DNA of 64,000 bases from an uncultured Oscillospiraceae bacterium (GCA_934565655.1 CAKTIE010000004.1:80632-144631), one strand, 5' to 3'; numbered from the stretch's first letter, positions 32,867 to 42,154 are shown. Notes: generated by a model from the letters alone, not told the origin. Made by a program: numbers and translations.

Positions 32867-33082
32867 ATGTTGTGTCCGAAATGCGGAAAAGAAATGAGAA
32901 CGGGTTATTTGTTCAGCAGCAAGGACGGCGCATTCAGCTTTGCATACGAAGTGCCGGGTGCGCTGGAAAATGCCGGAAGAGCTGAGGGCTTTGTAAAGCT
33001 TACCGGGCTGAAGACCGGCGGCCGCGCAAGCGTGAAGGCCTGCTGCTGTGATGCGTGCAGAACCATCACGATTTCGTATTAA
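32867..33082 (+). CDS. Small zinc-ribbon protein (DUF6487/PF20097-like)
   Basis: A 71-residue protein starting MLCPKCGKEMRTGYLFSSKDG and ending CCCDACRTITISY: a CxxC knuckle at each end with an internal basic segment, as in the DUF6487-type small zinc ribbons of Clostridia (recalled, not searched). GGAGG precedes the ATG at 32867; a TTG frame extension upstream overlaps that site. It is followed 14 bp later by a membrane protein gene. Function unknown. Confidence 0.65.
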   Translation: MLCPKCGKEMRTGYLFSSKDGAFSFAYEVPGALENAGRAEGFVKLTGLKTGGRASVKACCCDACRTITISY

Positions 33083-33096
33083 GAGGGGAAGATAAA

Positions 33097-33507
33097 ATGA
33101 AGCTCTATTTTGGAAACGCCGTCACGACGGCGACGACGGTTATGATCCTTGCCCTGCTGGGCTTTATCGGCTGGTCGGTTTTTCACCGCGCCGGTATTCA
33201 GTACTGGGGACGCAGAAGTGCCATTCTGCTGATTTTCGGTCTTGTGGTGTGCTGCTTTGCGGCGGCGCGGGACGGACTGGACAAGACCATCCAGCATGCC
33301 GTTGACGGCAGCTGCGCACCGGGCCTGTTTCCGCTGGTCAGCGTACCTACCATCGTCGGCTGCATCGGCGCGCTGCTGATCATCATTGCCGCCATTGCCA
33401 CGCCGATTGCCAAAACGCAGCGTGTGCGTGAGGTCTGGTTTTATCTCATGTCCGGCGGCGCGGTGCTGAAGATCGTGACGATGGAGATCACGCGGATCAT
33501 GCTCTGA
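33097..33507 (+). CDS. Small four-helix membrane protein, unrecognised
   Basis: A 136-residue protein with membrane helices at about 8-26, 40-57, 78-98 and 110-130 (TVMILALLGFIGWSVF; AILLIFGLVVCCFAAA; VGCIGALLIIIAAIATPIA; FYLMSGGAVLKIV). AGAGGGG lies before the ATG at 33097. No family is recognised. It lies between a zinc-ribbon gene and a serine hydrolase gene on the same strand with short gaps, so the three probably form an operon. Confidence 0.6.
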   Translation: MKLYFGNAVTTATTVMILALLGFIGWSVFHRAGIQYWGRRSAILLIFGLVVCCFAAARDGLDKTIQHAVDGSCAPGLFPLVSVPTIVGCIGALLIIIAAIATPIAKTQRVREVWFYLMSGGAVLKIVTMEITRIML

Positions 33508-33527
33508 AGCGAAAGGAAAGTGTACCT

Positions 33528-34580
33528 ATGCCGCAGATGAACAAGGGCGAAAAATTTATTTTCGGAGGAGCAGAGATTCATTCCGACGGACGGGTGCGGC
33601 TTCAGGAACTGCATCCGTATATACAGCGGCATCAGCCGAATATCTGCCAGATCAGCGTGCTTCAGGACGGAAACGAGATCTACGCCGCAGAGTGGAACGG
33701 CTATCAGCGGACAGACTGCGTCCATATCGCGTCTGCCACGAAAAGCGTGATGGCGCTGCTGATTGGCATCGCGATTGACCGCGGAATGATCGGCAGCGTA
33801 AATGATAAGGTGCTTTCTTACTTTCCGGAGTATCCGGTCAGACGCGGTGAAAAGACGATCTTTGATGTGACGATCCGGCATCTTCTGACTATGCGCGCGC
33901 CCTATAAGGGGCATGGTGACCCGTGGACGAAGGTGTGTTCCAGTGAGGACTGGACGAAGGCGTCGCTGGATTTCCTCGGCGGAAAGAGCGGCATCACCGG
34001 CGCATTTGACTATCGGACGGTCTGCCTGCACATTCTTTCAGGCATCCTTTTCAACGCCGCTGGGATGAAAACCGTGGACTTCGCAAATGAATATCTGTTC
34101 CGTCCTCTCGGCATTGCAGATCACAGGAACGTTTATGCCGGAACCGCGCAGGAGCATAAGATGTTCACAACGGACAAGGCCCCGAGAGAAAATGTGTGGC
34201 TTGCCGAAGCGCAGGGGCTTGCTGCGCCCGGCTACGGGCTGTGCCTGAGCGCCGCCGATATGGCAAAGCTCGGTCAGCTCTGCCTGCAAAACGGTGCATG
34301 GAACGGACAGCAGATCGTTTCCTCCCGGTGGCTGGAGAAAATGCTTTTCCCGCGCAGGATCGAAAACGGTGCTTTCAGCGGAATGTCCTACGGCTATCTC
34401 TGGTGGATCGTACATCCGGAGAAGCACATTTATGCCGCCATCGGCGACAGCGGCAATGTGCTCTATGTTGATCCGAACGAGAAAGTTGTGGCCGCAGTAT
34501 CTGCTTCCTTCAGACCGGCGGTGCATGACCGCGTTGACTTTATGGAAAACGTTCTGCTGCCGGTGATGCGAAAACGATGA
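33528..34580 (+). CDS. Serine hydrolase, class C beta-lactamase/DD-peptidase fold
   Basis: A 350-residue protein with the SxxK nucleophile motif in HIASATKSVMALLIG (S-A-T-K) at ~70. The downstream Tyr region DYRTVCLHILSGIL stands in the place of YxN, and LWWIVHPEKHIYAAIGDSGNVLYVDP carries an H-x-G-like C-terminal strand. No signal peptide is visible, so unlike penicillin-binding proteins it should be cytoplasmic, as in the esterase/peptidase branch of the family. GAAAGG precedes the ATG. Resistance function cannot be claimed. It is the third gene of a likely operon with the two preceding small genes. Confidence 0.8.
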   Translation: MPQMNKGEKFIFGGAEIHSDGRVRLQELHPYIQRHQPNICQISVLQDGNEIYAAEWNGYQRTDCVHIASATKSVMALLIGIAIDRGMIGSVNDKVLSYFPEYPVRRGEKTIFDVTIRHLLTMRAPYKGHGDPWTKVCSSEDWTKASLDFLGGKSGITGAFDYRTVCLHILSGILFNAAGMKTVDFANEYLFRPLGIADHRNVYAGTAQEHKMFTTDKAPRENVWLAEAQGLAAPGYGLCLSAADMAKLGQLCLQNGAWNGQQIVSSRWLEKMLFPRRIENGAFSGMSYGYLWWIVHPEKHIYAAIGDSGNVLYVDPNEKVVAAVSASFRPAVHDRVDFMENVLLPVMRKR

Positions 34581-34594
34581 TAACGGCTGATGAA

Positions 34595-34780
34595 AAACTG
34601 CGGCTGCTACGGACAAAGCAATTCAGAATTTCGTAAAGTTTTCTGATGAGGAGATCATAAAAGTCCTCGCTGACAATCAGAACAATATGGATGATTGGCT
34701 GATCATCAAAGAAATCGAAGATGTCGTTGCGGGGACAAGCATCCCGTACAATTACGAGAGAGTAAAGCTTTCGTATCAGA
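34595..34780 (+). pseudogene. Short gene remnant, unrecognised
   Basis: An open frame without a start reads KAIQNFVKFSDEEIIKVLAD, then DDWLIIKEIEDVVAGTSIP and NYERVKLSYQKG. Its codon pattern looks protein-like, and it ends inside the following terminator. It may be the tail of a lost regulatory gene; family unknown. Confidence 0.35.
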
Positions 34781-34825
34781 AAGGGCTCCGTTTTTCGAGT
34801 ATTTTTGCCGAAAAACGGAGCCCTT
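34781..34825. terminator. Strong bidirectional terminator
   Basis: A perfect 17-bp stem (AAGGGCTCCGTTTTTCG / CGAAAAACGGAGCCCTT) with an 11-nt loop lies between convergent transcripts: the hydrolase unit from the left and the ABC transporter operon from the right. Confidence 0.8.
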
Positions 34826-34853
34826 CTATATACCACACTGCGGGGTGGCCTGC

Positions 34854-36587
34854 TTACAGCTTCCAGCTGACGGCTCGCTCACGGCCGGTGATGAAGCGGC
34901 GGTAGATGCCGTCCTGCTTCATCAGCGCATCGTGGGTGCCGCGCTGGACGATCTGCCCCCTGTCCACCACAAGGATCTGGTCGGCGCGGCGGACGGTTTC
35001 TAGCCGGTGGGCGATCATGATAACGGCTTTCTCCTGCGTCAGCTGGGAGATGGCCTCCATCAGCTCTTTTTCGTTTTCCGGATCCACATTGGCGGTGGCC
35101 TCGTCCAGAATGATGATGGGCGCGTCTTTCATCATAGCCCGCGCGATGGAGAGGCGCTGGCGCTCGCCGCCGGAGAGGGTGCCGCCTGCCTCACCGATAA
35201 CGGTATCATAGCCCTGGGGCAGCTTCATGATGAACTCGTGGCAGCGGGCCTTTTTCGCCGCCGCAATGACCTTCTCCATAGGTGCGTCCGGCTGGCCGAA
35301 GCGGATATTGTTGGCAACAGTGTCGTGGAACAGATAGACGTTCTGGAACACGAAACTGAAATTCCGCATCAGACTGTCCATATCGTATTCCCGCACGTCG
35401 TGCCCGCCCAGCGTGACGCGGCCGCCATCCACGTCCCAGAAGCGGGACAGCAGGTGGCAGAGGGTGGTCTTGCCGCCGCCGGAGGGGCCGACGATGGCTG
35501 TGGTGGTCCGTTCGGGAATGTCCAGCGTGACGCCGTCTATGATGGGCTTCTGATCATAGGAGAAGCGGATATCCTCCGCCCGGAGGTCATGGCGCTCCGG
35601 GGTCAGGGCCGCGCCGGAGATATCCATGGCGGGCAGGTTCAGAATGTCATTGGCCTGATCGACGCAGGTGTCCACCACCCGCAGCAGGCTGGACTGCGTA
35701 CCGGCCTGCTCCAGCCCCTCCGTCAGCAGGAAGGAGCAGATGCAGAGCATGACGCAGTTCAAAAGCGCCATGTGCCCGCCGGTATAGAGCGTCAGCGACA
35801 GCGTCACAATGCCCACGTCAATGAGCTTGGCAATGAGATTCTGTGCCAGCATCAGGGGCTGGAGCTTCAGCTCCATGTCGATATTGGCGGCGGCGTTTTC
35901 GCCGATGGCGGACTCCAGCCTGCGGTTATATTTACCGGTCAAAGAGTAGGACTTCACCTCGGCAATGCCGCGGATATACTCCAATACCCGCTCTACCACG
36001 ATGGTATCGCCGGTCAGCTTTCTGGCGGTCGTTTCCGCGGACCTGACCTGCAAGGCGTGATTGACAAGGCCGTAGAGTACCAGACCGGCCGCGATCAGCA
36101 GGCCTGCCCGCCAGTCGACCAGAAACACCGCCAGCGTCATGACCGCTGTGGAGAAAAGGCCCTCAGTGACCAGCATCACCACGCGGGTGGACACGCCGGA
36201 GAGATTGTCCATGGTGTTGGTGGTGACGGAGGTGATGGCGCCCAGGCTGTTCTCATTAAAATAGCCCATGGGCAGATACCGCAGATGCTCAGCGATCTGC
36301 ACCCGCTTGTTGGCGGCGGTGCGGTAGCCGCCGTCGGTTTGCAGGGCGGTGGCACGGTATTTGAGAAGCGACGCGCCGACGACGGACACCAGCATGATCC
36401 CAAGCGACAGCAGGATCGCCTTGGCGGTGACGCCGCCCGTCAGGATCGCCTGCAGCATGACGCCGATGGCCGGGAGCTTCAGCGCGGAGAACAGCGCCGC
36501 CGCCACGCCCAGGACGATGGAGCGGTAAAACGCCCTGCGCTCCCGCTCGTCGCAGAAGCGAAAGAATTTTCTCAGGATCTCAAGCAT
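34854..36587 (-). CDS. ABC exporter half-transporter (membrane + ATPase), second subunit
   Basis: A 577-residue type IV ABC protein. Six membrane helices occupy ~1-310, then the ATPase: Walker A GPSGGGKTT, Q-loop FVFQNVYLF, signature LSGGERQRLSIARAM, Walker B IIILDEATANVD, H-loop AHRLETV. The start at 36587 has GGAGG upstream and overlaps the previous stop by 8 bp. With the preceding gene it should form a heterodimer. The arrangement beside an ECF importer and an AraC regulator resembles YbtP/YbtQ-like metallophore systems, but the substrate is inference. Confidence 0.88.
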   Translation of the reverse strand: MLEILRKFFRFCDERERRAFYRSIVLGVAAALFSALKLPAIGVMLQAILTGGVTAKAILLSLGIMLVSVVGASLLKYRATALQTDGGYRTAANKRVQIAEHLRYLPMGYFNENSLGAITSVTTNTMDNLSGVSTRVVMLVTEGLFSTAVMTLAVFLVDWRAGLLIAAGLVLYGLVNHALQVRSAETTARKLTGDTIVVERVLEYIRGIAEVKSYSLTGKYNRRLESAIGENAAANIDMELKLQPLMLAQNLIAKLIDVGIVTLSLTLYTGGHMALLNCVMLCICSFLLTEGLEQAGTQSSLLRVVDTCVDQANDILNLPAMDISGAALTPERHDLRAEDIRFSYDQKPIIDGVTLDIPERTTTAIVGPSGGGKTTLCHLLSRFWDVDGGRVTLGGHDVREYDMDSLMRNFSFVFQNVYLFHDTVANNIRFGQPDAPMEKVIAAAKKARCHEFIMKLPQGYDTVIGEAGGTLSGGERQRLSIARAMMKDAPIIILDEATANVDPENEKELMEAISQLTQEKAVIMIAHRLETVRRADQILVVDRGQIVQRGTHDALMKQDGIYRRFITGRERAVSWKL

Positions 36588-38340
36588 GATCGGCACCTCC
36601 TTCCGCGCTGTCGCGGGACGCCATATGCGCGTTCCAAAGCGTCTGATACAGCGGGCAGGCTTGCAGCAGCTCTGCCTGCGTTCCCGCCGCCTCAATGCGG
36701 CCCTCATTCACCACGGCGATCTGGTCGGCGTCCACGATGGTGGAGAGCCAGTGGGCAATGACGATCAGGGTCTTGCCCCGGACGAGCCTGGCCACGCTCT
36801 CCTGGATGACGGCTTCGTTTTCCGGGTCGGTGTAGGCGGTGGCCTCGTCCAGAATGACGATGGGCGCGTTTTTCAGCATGGCGCGGGCAATGGAAATGCG
36901 CTGCTTCTCGCCGCCGGACAGGTGTCCGCCGCCGCTGCCCACCATGGTGTCAAAGCCGTTTTCCAGCCCCATGATGAAGTCATAGCAGCCGCAGTCTCTG
37001 GCCGCCTGCTCCACCTCGGCGTCGGTGGCGTCGGGCCTGCCCATGCGGATGTTCTCCCGCACGGTGGTGTCAAACAGGAAGTTATCCTGGGACACATAGG
37101 CCACCAGCCTGTGGTAGTGTGCGGCGGAGATATGACGGATGTCCGCGTCGCCCACGGTGATGCTGCCGCGATTCACATCCCAGAAGGAGGCGATCAGCTT
37201 GGCGATGGTGGACTTGCCGCTGCCGGAGGGGCCCACCAGCGCGTTGACCGTTCCCTCGCGGAAGGTCAGGTCGATGCCGTGCAGCACCTCGGTATCGCCG
37301 TAGCCGAAGCGGACGTTGTGCAGCGCCACGGTGCTGCTCTGGGGCGTCTCCTCGTCCGTCCCGGGACGGGGCAGCTCCGCCGCAGTCAGGATGTCCGTCA
37401 CCTGAGAGATGATGGTGCCCACCTTGGCCAAATCATCGGTGAACTTCATGCAGCCGATGATGGGCGTGATCAGCCCCATGGACAGGATCACGATCAGCAC
37501 GAATTTCTCCGGGGCCAGCGTACCGGCCTTCATCAGCAGTCCGCCGATGGGCAGCACGGTCAGAAGCGTGGCGGGCATGATATTCGTGGCGAAGGTAAAG
37601 TAGAAGTTGCTTTTGTTCATCCAGTCGATATAGCTCTGGGCGCACTCTCTGGCGGCGGCGACAAACTTTTCATAGCTGCTTTTCGCCTTGCCGAACACCT
37701 TGATGACCTCGATGCCGCCGATGTACTCCACCGCCGTATCGTTGAGGGTGTTGGTGGCCGCCACGGTGCGGGCGTAGTTCTTGTTGTAGCCCGCCATCAT
37801 CAGCGCGAAGAACACCATGCCCAGCGGGAAGGTGATCAGCGAGACCAGCGCCATGCGCCAGTCCAGCGCCAGCAGATACACAAATGTTGCAAGCACCAGC
37901 ACGGCGTTGCTGCTCATTTCCGGGATCACATGGGCCAGCGTCGGCTCCATGCTGTCCACCCGCTCCACCAGGATGCTTTTCAGCTCGCCGGAGCCTTTGG
38001 CCTGCACGTCGCCCAGCGGCATCCGTGAAAGCTTTGCAAGCCCCTGCTTGCGGATATTGCCCAGCACGGCGAAGGTGGCCTTGTGGGACTGGGCCGTAGA
38101 GAGGGCGTGTAGCAGCACCCGAAGGCCCCAGAACACCGCCATCACCGCGCAGTCCGCCAGATAGCCGGTGATGTCCTTGTTTCCCGCCAGTAGCTTTCCA
38201 ATGATCTGTGCCATAACGAAGAACGGCAGTATCTGAAACACCGCGCCGGCGACGGCAAGGCATACGCTGGCGATATAGCCTGATTTTTTCTGTCCGGCAA
38301 AGGTAAAGATCCAGCCGAACGTGCTTTTTTCTTTCTGCAT
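36580..38340 (-). CDS. ABC exporter half-transporter (membrane + ATPase), first subunit
   Basis: A 586-residue partner of the following gene with the same architecture. The membrane domain is ~1-315 (YIASVCLAVAGAVFQILPFF, AVMAVFWGLRVLLHAL). The ATPase has Walker A GPSGSGKST, YVSQDNFLF, LSGGEKQRISIARAM, IVILDEATAYTD and AHWLSTI; here the switch histidine is in AHW, not AHR. Both ATPase sites look consensus. It begins 5 bp after the ECF ATPase gene stop, so importer and exporter genes are co-transcribed. Confidence 0.88.
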   Translation of the reverse strand: MQKEKSTFGWIFTFAGQKKSGYIASVCLAVAGAVFQILPFFVMAQIIGKLLAGNKDITGYLADCAVMAVFWGLRVLLHALSTAQSHKATFAVLGNIRKQGLAKLSRMPLGDVQAKGSGELKSILVERVDSMEPTLAHVIPEMSSNAVLVLATFVYLLALDWRMALVSLITFPLGMVFFALMMAGYNKNYARTVAATNTLNDTAVEYIGGIEVIKVFGKAKSSYEKFVAAARECAQSYIDWMNKSNFYFTFATNIMPATLLTVLPIGGLLMKAGTLAPEKFVLIVILSMGLITPIIGCMKFTDDLAKVGTIISQVTDILTAAELPRPGTDEETPQSSTVALHNVRFGYGDTEVLHGIDLTFREGTVNALVGPSGSGKSTIAKLIASFWDVNRGSITVGDADIRHISAAHYHRLVAYVSQDNFLFDTTVRENIRMGRPDATDAEVEQAARDCGCYDFIMGLENGFDTMVGSGGGHLSGGEKQRISIARAMLKNAPIVILDEATAYTDPENEAVIQESVARLVRGKTLIVIAHWLSTIVDADQIAVVNEGRIEAAGTQAELLQACPLYQTLWNAHMASRDSAEGGADHA

Positions 38341-38344
38341 TTTC

Positions 38345-39802
38345 TCACCTCACCTGAAGGATCTGCTTGATTTGGGGAAGGGTCTCCTCCGTTACGGCCA
38401 GATCGTCTGCGATCCCGCCGCCGTCCAGCCGCAGCACCCTTGTGCAGGTGCGGCAGACGAACTCATAGTCGTGGGTGACGATGAAGAGGAGCTTGCCCAT
38501 GGCGGCCAGCTGCCGGGTCAGCGCCGCCAGCCGTGCCATGCTGTCATAGTCCAAACCGCTGGTGGGCTCGTCAAACACCAGCAGTTCCTTGCCGCAGACC
38601 ATGGCGGCGGCTGCCGCCAGCCGCTGCTTCTGTCCGCCGGAGAGGGTGTTGGGGTGCCGCTCCCGGAAGGGGGCAAGGCCCAGCTCCACCAGCGTTTTCT
38701 CCGCCAGCGCCGTGTCCGGGTGCCGGATGCCGAACGTACATTCTGCCGCCACGCTCTCGGCAAAGAGCTGATAGTTCACGTCCTGCATGACCATATAGGA
38801 GCGCTGCATGCGCGCCTTCGGCTTTTGCGGTGTCCCGTTCCAGAGATACGAGCCGGACACCTCCCGGTGCAGGCCGCAGAGGGCGCGGGAGAAGGTGGTT
38901 TTTCCCGCGCCGTTGTGACCGACCACGGCGATCACGTCGCCGGGTGCGGCCTGTAAGGAAATATTCTGCAAAACCGGCTGCTTCTGATAGGCGAGGGTCA
39001 CATTTTTCAGCGCCAGCACCGGTGCGGCTGCGGAGGAAGGGAAGCGGGATGGCCGTTCCTCTCGCAGGTCGATGGCCCGCAGGCCCATTTCCTGACGCTG
39101 CGCCGCGGGCAGCGCGCAAAGCTGCTCCGGTGTCCAGTCTCCGGCGATACGGCCGCTCTCCAGATAGATGACGCGGTCGGCCACATCCATCAGGTAATAG
39201 AGCCGGTGCTCCGCCGTGATGATGGTCCTGCCCTGCGACTTGATGAGCCGCAGATGCTCCCGCAGCGCGCCGATGGCGGCCATGTCCAGATTGGAGGACG
39301 GCTCGTCCAGCAGATAGACCTCCGGCTCCATGGCATAGACGGAGGCAAAGGCGATCTTCTGCTTTTCTCCGCCGGAGAGGGCGAATATGCTGCGGCCCAG
39401 AAGCGCCCCGATATGCAGCGCATCTGCGGTCTCAGCCACGTGGCGCTTCAGCTGCGCCTGCGGGACGGCTTCGTTTTCCATCCCGAAGGCGATCTCGCTG
39501 TCGGTATCCACATTGAAAAACTGCGTCCGGGGATTCTGGAACACGCTGCCCACCTTTTCCGCGATGCGGTACATGGGCAGGCCGGCAAGGTTTTCGCCAT
39601 CCAGCAGTACCTCGCCGCTCAATTCGCCGGAAAAGAACTGCGGGATCAGGCCGTTGATGAGCCGCGTCAGCGTGGTCTTGCCGCAGCCGCTGCGGCCGCA
39701 GAGCAGGACGCACTGCCCGTCCGGGATGGTGAGACTGATATTTTTCAGGCTGCCCTCTGCGCTGTCGGGATAGGCGAAGGACACGTTCCGGAATTCGATC
39801 AT
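38345..39802 (-). CDS. ECF transporter double ATPase (EcfA-type)
   Basis: A 485-residue protein with two tandem ABC domains. Domain 1 (~1-220): GRSGCGKTT, SVFQNPRTQFF, LSGGEKQKIAFA, VYLLDEPSSNLD, ITAEHRLYY. Domain 2 (~255-485): GHNGAGKTT, MQDVNYQLF, LSGGQKQRLAAA, LLVFDEPTSGLD, VTHDYEF. Fused EcfA1-EcfA2 ATPases power group I/II ECF vitamin or metal importers. The start at 39802 sits inside the 3' end of the EcfT gene (4-bp overlap); an ATG six codons upstream is less likely. Confidence 0.9.
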   Translation of the reverse strand: MIEFRNVSFAYPDSAEGSLKNISLTIPDGQCVLLCGRSGCGKTTLTRLINGLIPQFFSGELSGEVLLDGENLAGLPMYRIAEKVGSVFQNPRTQFFNVDTDSEIAFGMENEAVPQAQLKRHVAETADALHIGALLGRSIFALSGGEKQKIAFASVYAMEPEVYLLDEPSSNLDMAAIGALREHLRLIKSQGRTIITAEHRLYYLMDVADRVIYLESGRIAGDWTPEQLCALPAAQRQEMGLRAIDLREERPSRFPSSAAAPVLALKNVTLAYQKQPVLQNISLQAAPGDVIAVVGHNGAGKTTFSRALCGLHREVSGSYLWNGTPQKPKARMQRSYMVMQDVNYQLFAESVAAECTFGIRHPDTALAEKTLVELGLAPFRERHPNTLSGGQKQRLAAAAAMVCGKELLVFDEPTSGLDYDSMARLAALTRQLAAMGKLLFIVTHDYEFVCRTCTRVLRLDGGGIADDLAVTEETLPQIKQILQVR

Positions 39803-40503
39803 GCGCCCACCGCCTTCCATGCGATCTCAGCGGCAAGGAATGCCGCAAACAGCGCCATGACCAGCCAGTCCGCCGGACGCATCTGAATATCCACCAGACA
39901 GGTGCGGGGCTTCGGATTCTCGATGCCCCGTGTCACGGAGGCGATGGACAGCTCGTCCGCCGCCTTGCTGGCTACCGTCAGCAGCGGGACGTAGATGCAG
40001 TTGACGGTCATGGCCGGGGCCTTCAGGAAGCCGCCAAACGTGGGGGACACGTCCCGCAGGCGCATGGCGTCCTTGATGAAGTGCCAGTCCTCCCGGATGG
40101 TGGGCAGGTAGCGGAGCATGACGGCGATGGGGATGGTCAGCTTTTTCGGCACATGCAGCCGGGCCATGGCGGAGAGGAACTCGCCCACTCTGGTGGTGGA
40201 GATCACCAGCCCTGCCAGCATGCCGCAGGCGTAGACCTTATGTACAAGGCCCAGAAACGCCACGAACATGGCCCGCCATGTTCCGGTCAGAACGCCCATG
40301 CACCAGACGGTGAACGGGCAGATCAGCCCATAGGCGAGAATGCCCCGCAGGGCATACCGCAGCCTCCCGCAGACCGCGGCCAGCAGTCCGATCAGCACCA
40401 CCAGCGCGAACTGAAAGCGCAGGCCCGGCGCCAGCATGGCGCTGAGGACGCAGAGCACTATGAGGAGCAGCTTTGTGCGGGGATCAAGGTGCAGCGGCTT
40501 CAT
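39799..40503 (-). CDS. ECF transporter transmembrane T component
   Basis: A 234-residue integral membrane protein with about five helices. The coupling-helix motifs occur as AVMLRYLPTIREDWHFIKDAMRLRD and ASVTRGIENP (A-x-R-G-type second motif), shown in part: RYLPTIREDW and DELSIASVTRG. It starts HLDPRTKLLLIVL, the usual EcfT opening (DPRTKL). It overlaps both neighbours by 4 bp. It couples the double ATPase to the S component. Confidence 0.9.
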   Translation of the reverse strand: MKPLHLDPRTKLLLIVLCVLSAMLAPGLRFQFALVVLIGLLAAVCGRLRYALRGILAYGLICPFTVWCMGVLTGTWRAMFVAFLGLVHKVYACGMLAGLVISTTRVGEFLSAMARLHVPKKLTIPIAVMLRYLPTIREDWHFIKDAMRLRDVSPTFGGFLKAPAMTVNCIYVPLLTVASKAADELSIASVTRGIENPKPRTCLVDIQMRPADWLVMALFAAFLAAEIAWKAVGA

Positions 40504-41102
40504 TGGGTGATACCGGCTTTTTCAAACTGCTTTTTCAGCATCCGGCAGCCTACAAAGGCGCTGACGGCGGCGGCAAGGATCGTTCCGGCCAGCATGAGGA
40601 TCATGATCCACAGGGTCCCGGTGGTGCGCATGGTGTCGATATAGGACTGCTCCGTGCCGTTGCCCAGCATGGTCTTGGCCCAGCCGTCGGGGTCGGCAAA
40701 GAACACCAGATAGGAGGCCGTGCCGCCCAGGGAGAGGAGCATGTAGGAAAGGGAGTTGATCTTCCTGCTTTTGTACTGCCCGCTGCCCGCCGTCAGGTCG
40801 GCAATGACGCCCATCACAAGATAGCCCAGCGCCATGGCCCAGTGCATGCCGGTGACGAACCAGATAATGCACAGCAGGGCGCCGAGGATGGTGACCGCCC
40901 AGCGCTTTTGTACCTTGGCCAGCATCAGAAGATACACCGGGCCGCACAGCAGGGCGCTGCCCACGGGCATGTAAAAGGTCAGTACCGGATTGGGCGCGAA
41001 GAAGATGCCGCCCACCAGTGCGAATACCAGAAAGAGCGCGGAAAAAATACCGACCGTGACAAGGTCCTTGACTGTCAGGCCTTTTTTGCTGATCGTCTGC
41101 AT
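40500..41102 (-). CDS. ECF transporter substrate-binding S component (MptD-like)
   Basis: A 200-residue membrane protein with six predicted helices (LVTVGIFSALFLVFALVGGI; LLCGPVYLLMLAKV; ILGALLCIIWFVTGMH; YLVMGVIADLTAGS; IMILMLAGTILAAAVSAFVG). The pattern K-D-L-V-x-V-G-I-F-x-A matches the MptD family of S components. AAGGAG precedes the ATG at 41102; an upstream in-frame ATG adds 15 residues without a site. First gene of the operon, divergent from the AraC-type regulator. Substrate unknown. Confidence 0.8.
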   Translation of the reverse strand: MQTISKKGLTVKDLVTVGIFSALFLVFALVGGIFFAPNPVLTFYMPVGSALLCGPVYLLMLAKVQKRWAVTILGALLCIIWFVTGMHWAMALGYLVMGVIADLTAGSGQYKSRKINSLSYMLLSLGGTASYLVFFADPDGWAKTMLGNGTEQSYIDTMRTTGTLWIMILMLAGTILAAAVSAFVGCRMLKKQFEKAGITQ

Positions 41103-41134
41103 GATAAAAAACTCCTTTGCGATGAATTGACGGT

Positions 41135-41273
41135 TTGACTTTTGCACCGTCGTTTGCTATACTTTGGTTAGTTCTTGCTAACTGAAACAAAAGATACCAT
41201 ACCGGGGCGATTCCGGCAATATCCGGCGAAGGGTTTTGCCTGATCGTTGCAAAGAATTGCCTGTTCGTTGCAA
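41135..41273 (+). promoter_or_regulatory. Divergent regulatory region of the AraC regulator and ECF operon
   Basis: On the plus strand TTGACT (41135-41140) and TATACT (41158-41163) are 17 bp apart. An inverted repeat GTTAG-ttcttg-CTAAC lies just after (41167-41182). Two 17-bp direct repeats, TTGCCTGATCGTTGCAA (41236-41252) and TTGCCTGTTCGTTGCAA (41257-41273), are spaced 21 bp apart, two helical turns, as expected for an AraC-family dimer, and touch the regulator's ribosome site. Confidence 0.7.
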
Positions 41274-41281
41274 GGAGGACT

Positions 41282-42148
41282 ATGAAGAACAATGTTTTGA
41301 CGGACTACTACCGTCCGCTTCTGGAGCAGCACAACTTTCTCCCGGCCCCGTGCCCGGATAAGTTCAGCCCGGCCGGGCAGTGCTGGGAGATCGCGCCGTC
41401 CATCGGCGGCGGCTACTATTGGGTCTATGGAAAGCAGGATCTGTTCGACATCAAGATCCACGATTTTTATTTCAACGACGACTGCTGCCTGGATATGGCT
41501 ATCCCAGAGTGCATCAGCATCCAGCGGTATGACTCCATCTCCGGGGAGGAGCTGGATCCCTACCGGCGGCTTTCCGCCGGGGATATCCAGACCATCGTGG
41601 GAGGAAAGCCCCGCTACCGCGCGCTGATCCACAAGCGCATCCCCATCCATGCGGTGGGCATTGAGATCCTTCCGGCCTATTATGAGGAATACCTGAAAAA
41701 GCAGTATCCCGATATCTATTTCGACCTTCCGGCGGCCTTTCAGAGTGTGGATCAGGCCACGGATTTTCCCGCTATGTCCAAGCTGCTGTTTGAGGTGGAG
41801 AATTACCGGGGCGAGGGCGCGGCCAGCCTGCAGAATGTGATCAGCTACATTGCCGACCACTACGCCTTCGATATCCCGCTGGAGCGGCTGGCCGGTATCG
41901 CCTGCATGAGCGAGAGCAAGCTGAAAAGCTGCTTCAAGCGGCAGCTCGGATGCAGCGTCACCCAGTATATCCAGGGGCGTCGCATGAGTCAGGCGGAGCA
42001 CCTGCTGATCAACACGGACTTTACCATGGGCCAGATCGCCCAGATGATCGGCTATACCACCTCCAGCCGCTTTGCGGAGCTGTTCAAAAAAAGCACCGGT
42101 ATTCTGCCTATCGAATACCGGAGGATCGCAAGGGAGAGAACGCTGTGA
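41282..42148 (+). CDS. AraC-family transcriptional regulator
   Basis: A 288-residue protein. The N-terminal ~175 residues are a ligand/cupin-like sensing domain with Trp/Tyr-rich strands (GGGYYWVYGKQDLFDIKIHD). The C-terminal ~100 residues are a double helix-turn-helix: FDIPLERLAGIACMSESKLK, then FTMGQIAQMIGYTTSSRFAELFKKSTG. AAGGAGG precedes the ATG. The divergent position and direct repeats in the shared intergenic region indicate that it controls the ECF/ABC operon and possibly itself. Confidence 0.9.
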   Translation: MKNNVLTDYYRPLLEQHNFLPAPCPDKFSPAGQCWEIAPSIGGGYYWVYGKQDLFDIKIHDFYFNDDCCLDMAIPECISIQRYDSISGEELDPYRRLSAGDIQTIVGGKPRYRALIHKRIPIHAVGIEILPAYYEEYLKKQYPDIYFDLPAAFQSVDQATDFPAMSKLLFEVENYRGEGAASLQNVISYIADHYAFDIPLERLAGIACMSESKLKSCFKRQLGCSVTQYIQGRRMSQAEHLLINTDFTMGQIAQMIGYTTSSRFAELFKKSTGILPIEYRRIARERTL

Positions 42149-42154
42149 CGGAGG

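Noticed and set aside
33528-34580. Beta-lactamase resistance enzyme
   Set aside because: It has an SxxK motif but no signal peptide and a non-standard Tyr motif; cytoplasmic serine hydrolase is the safer call.
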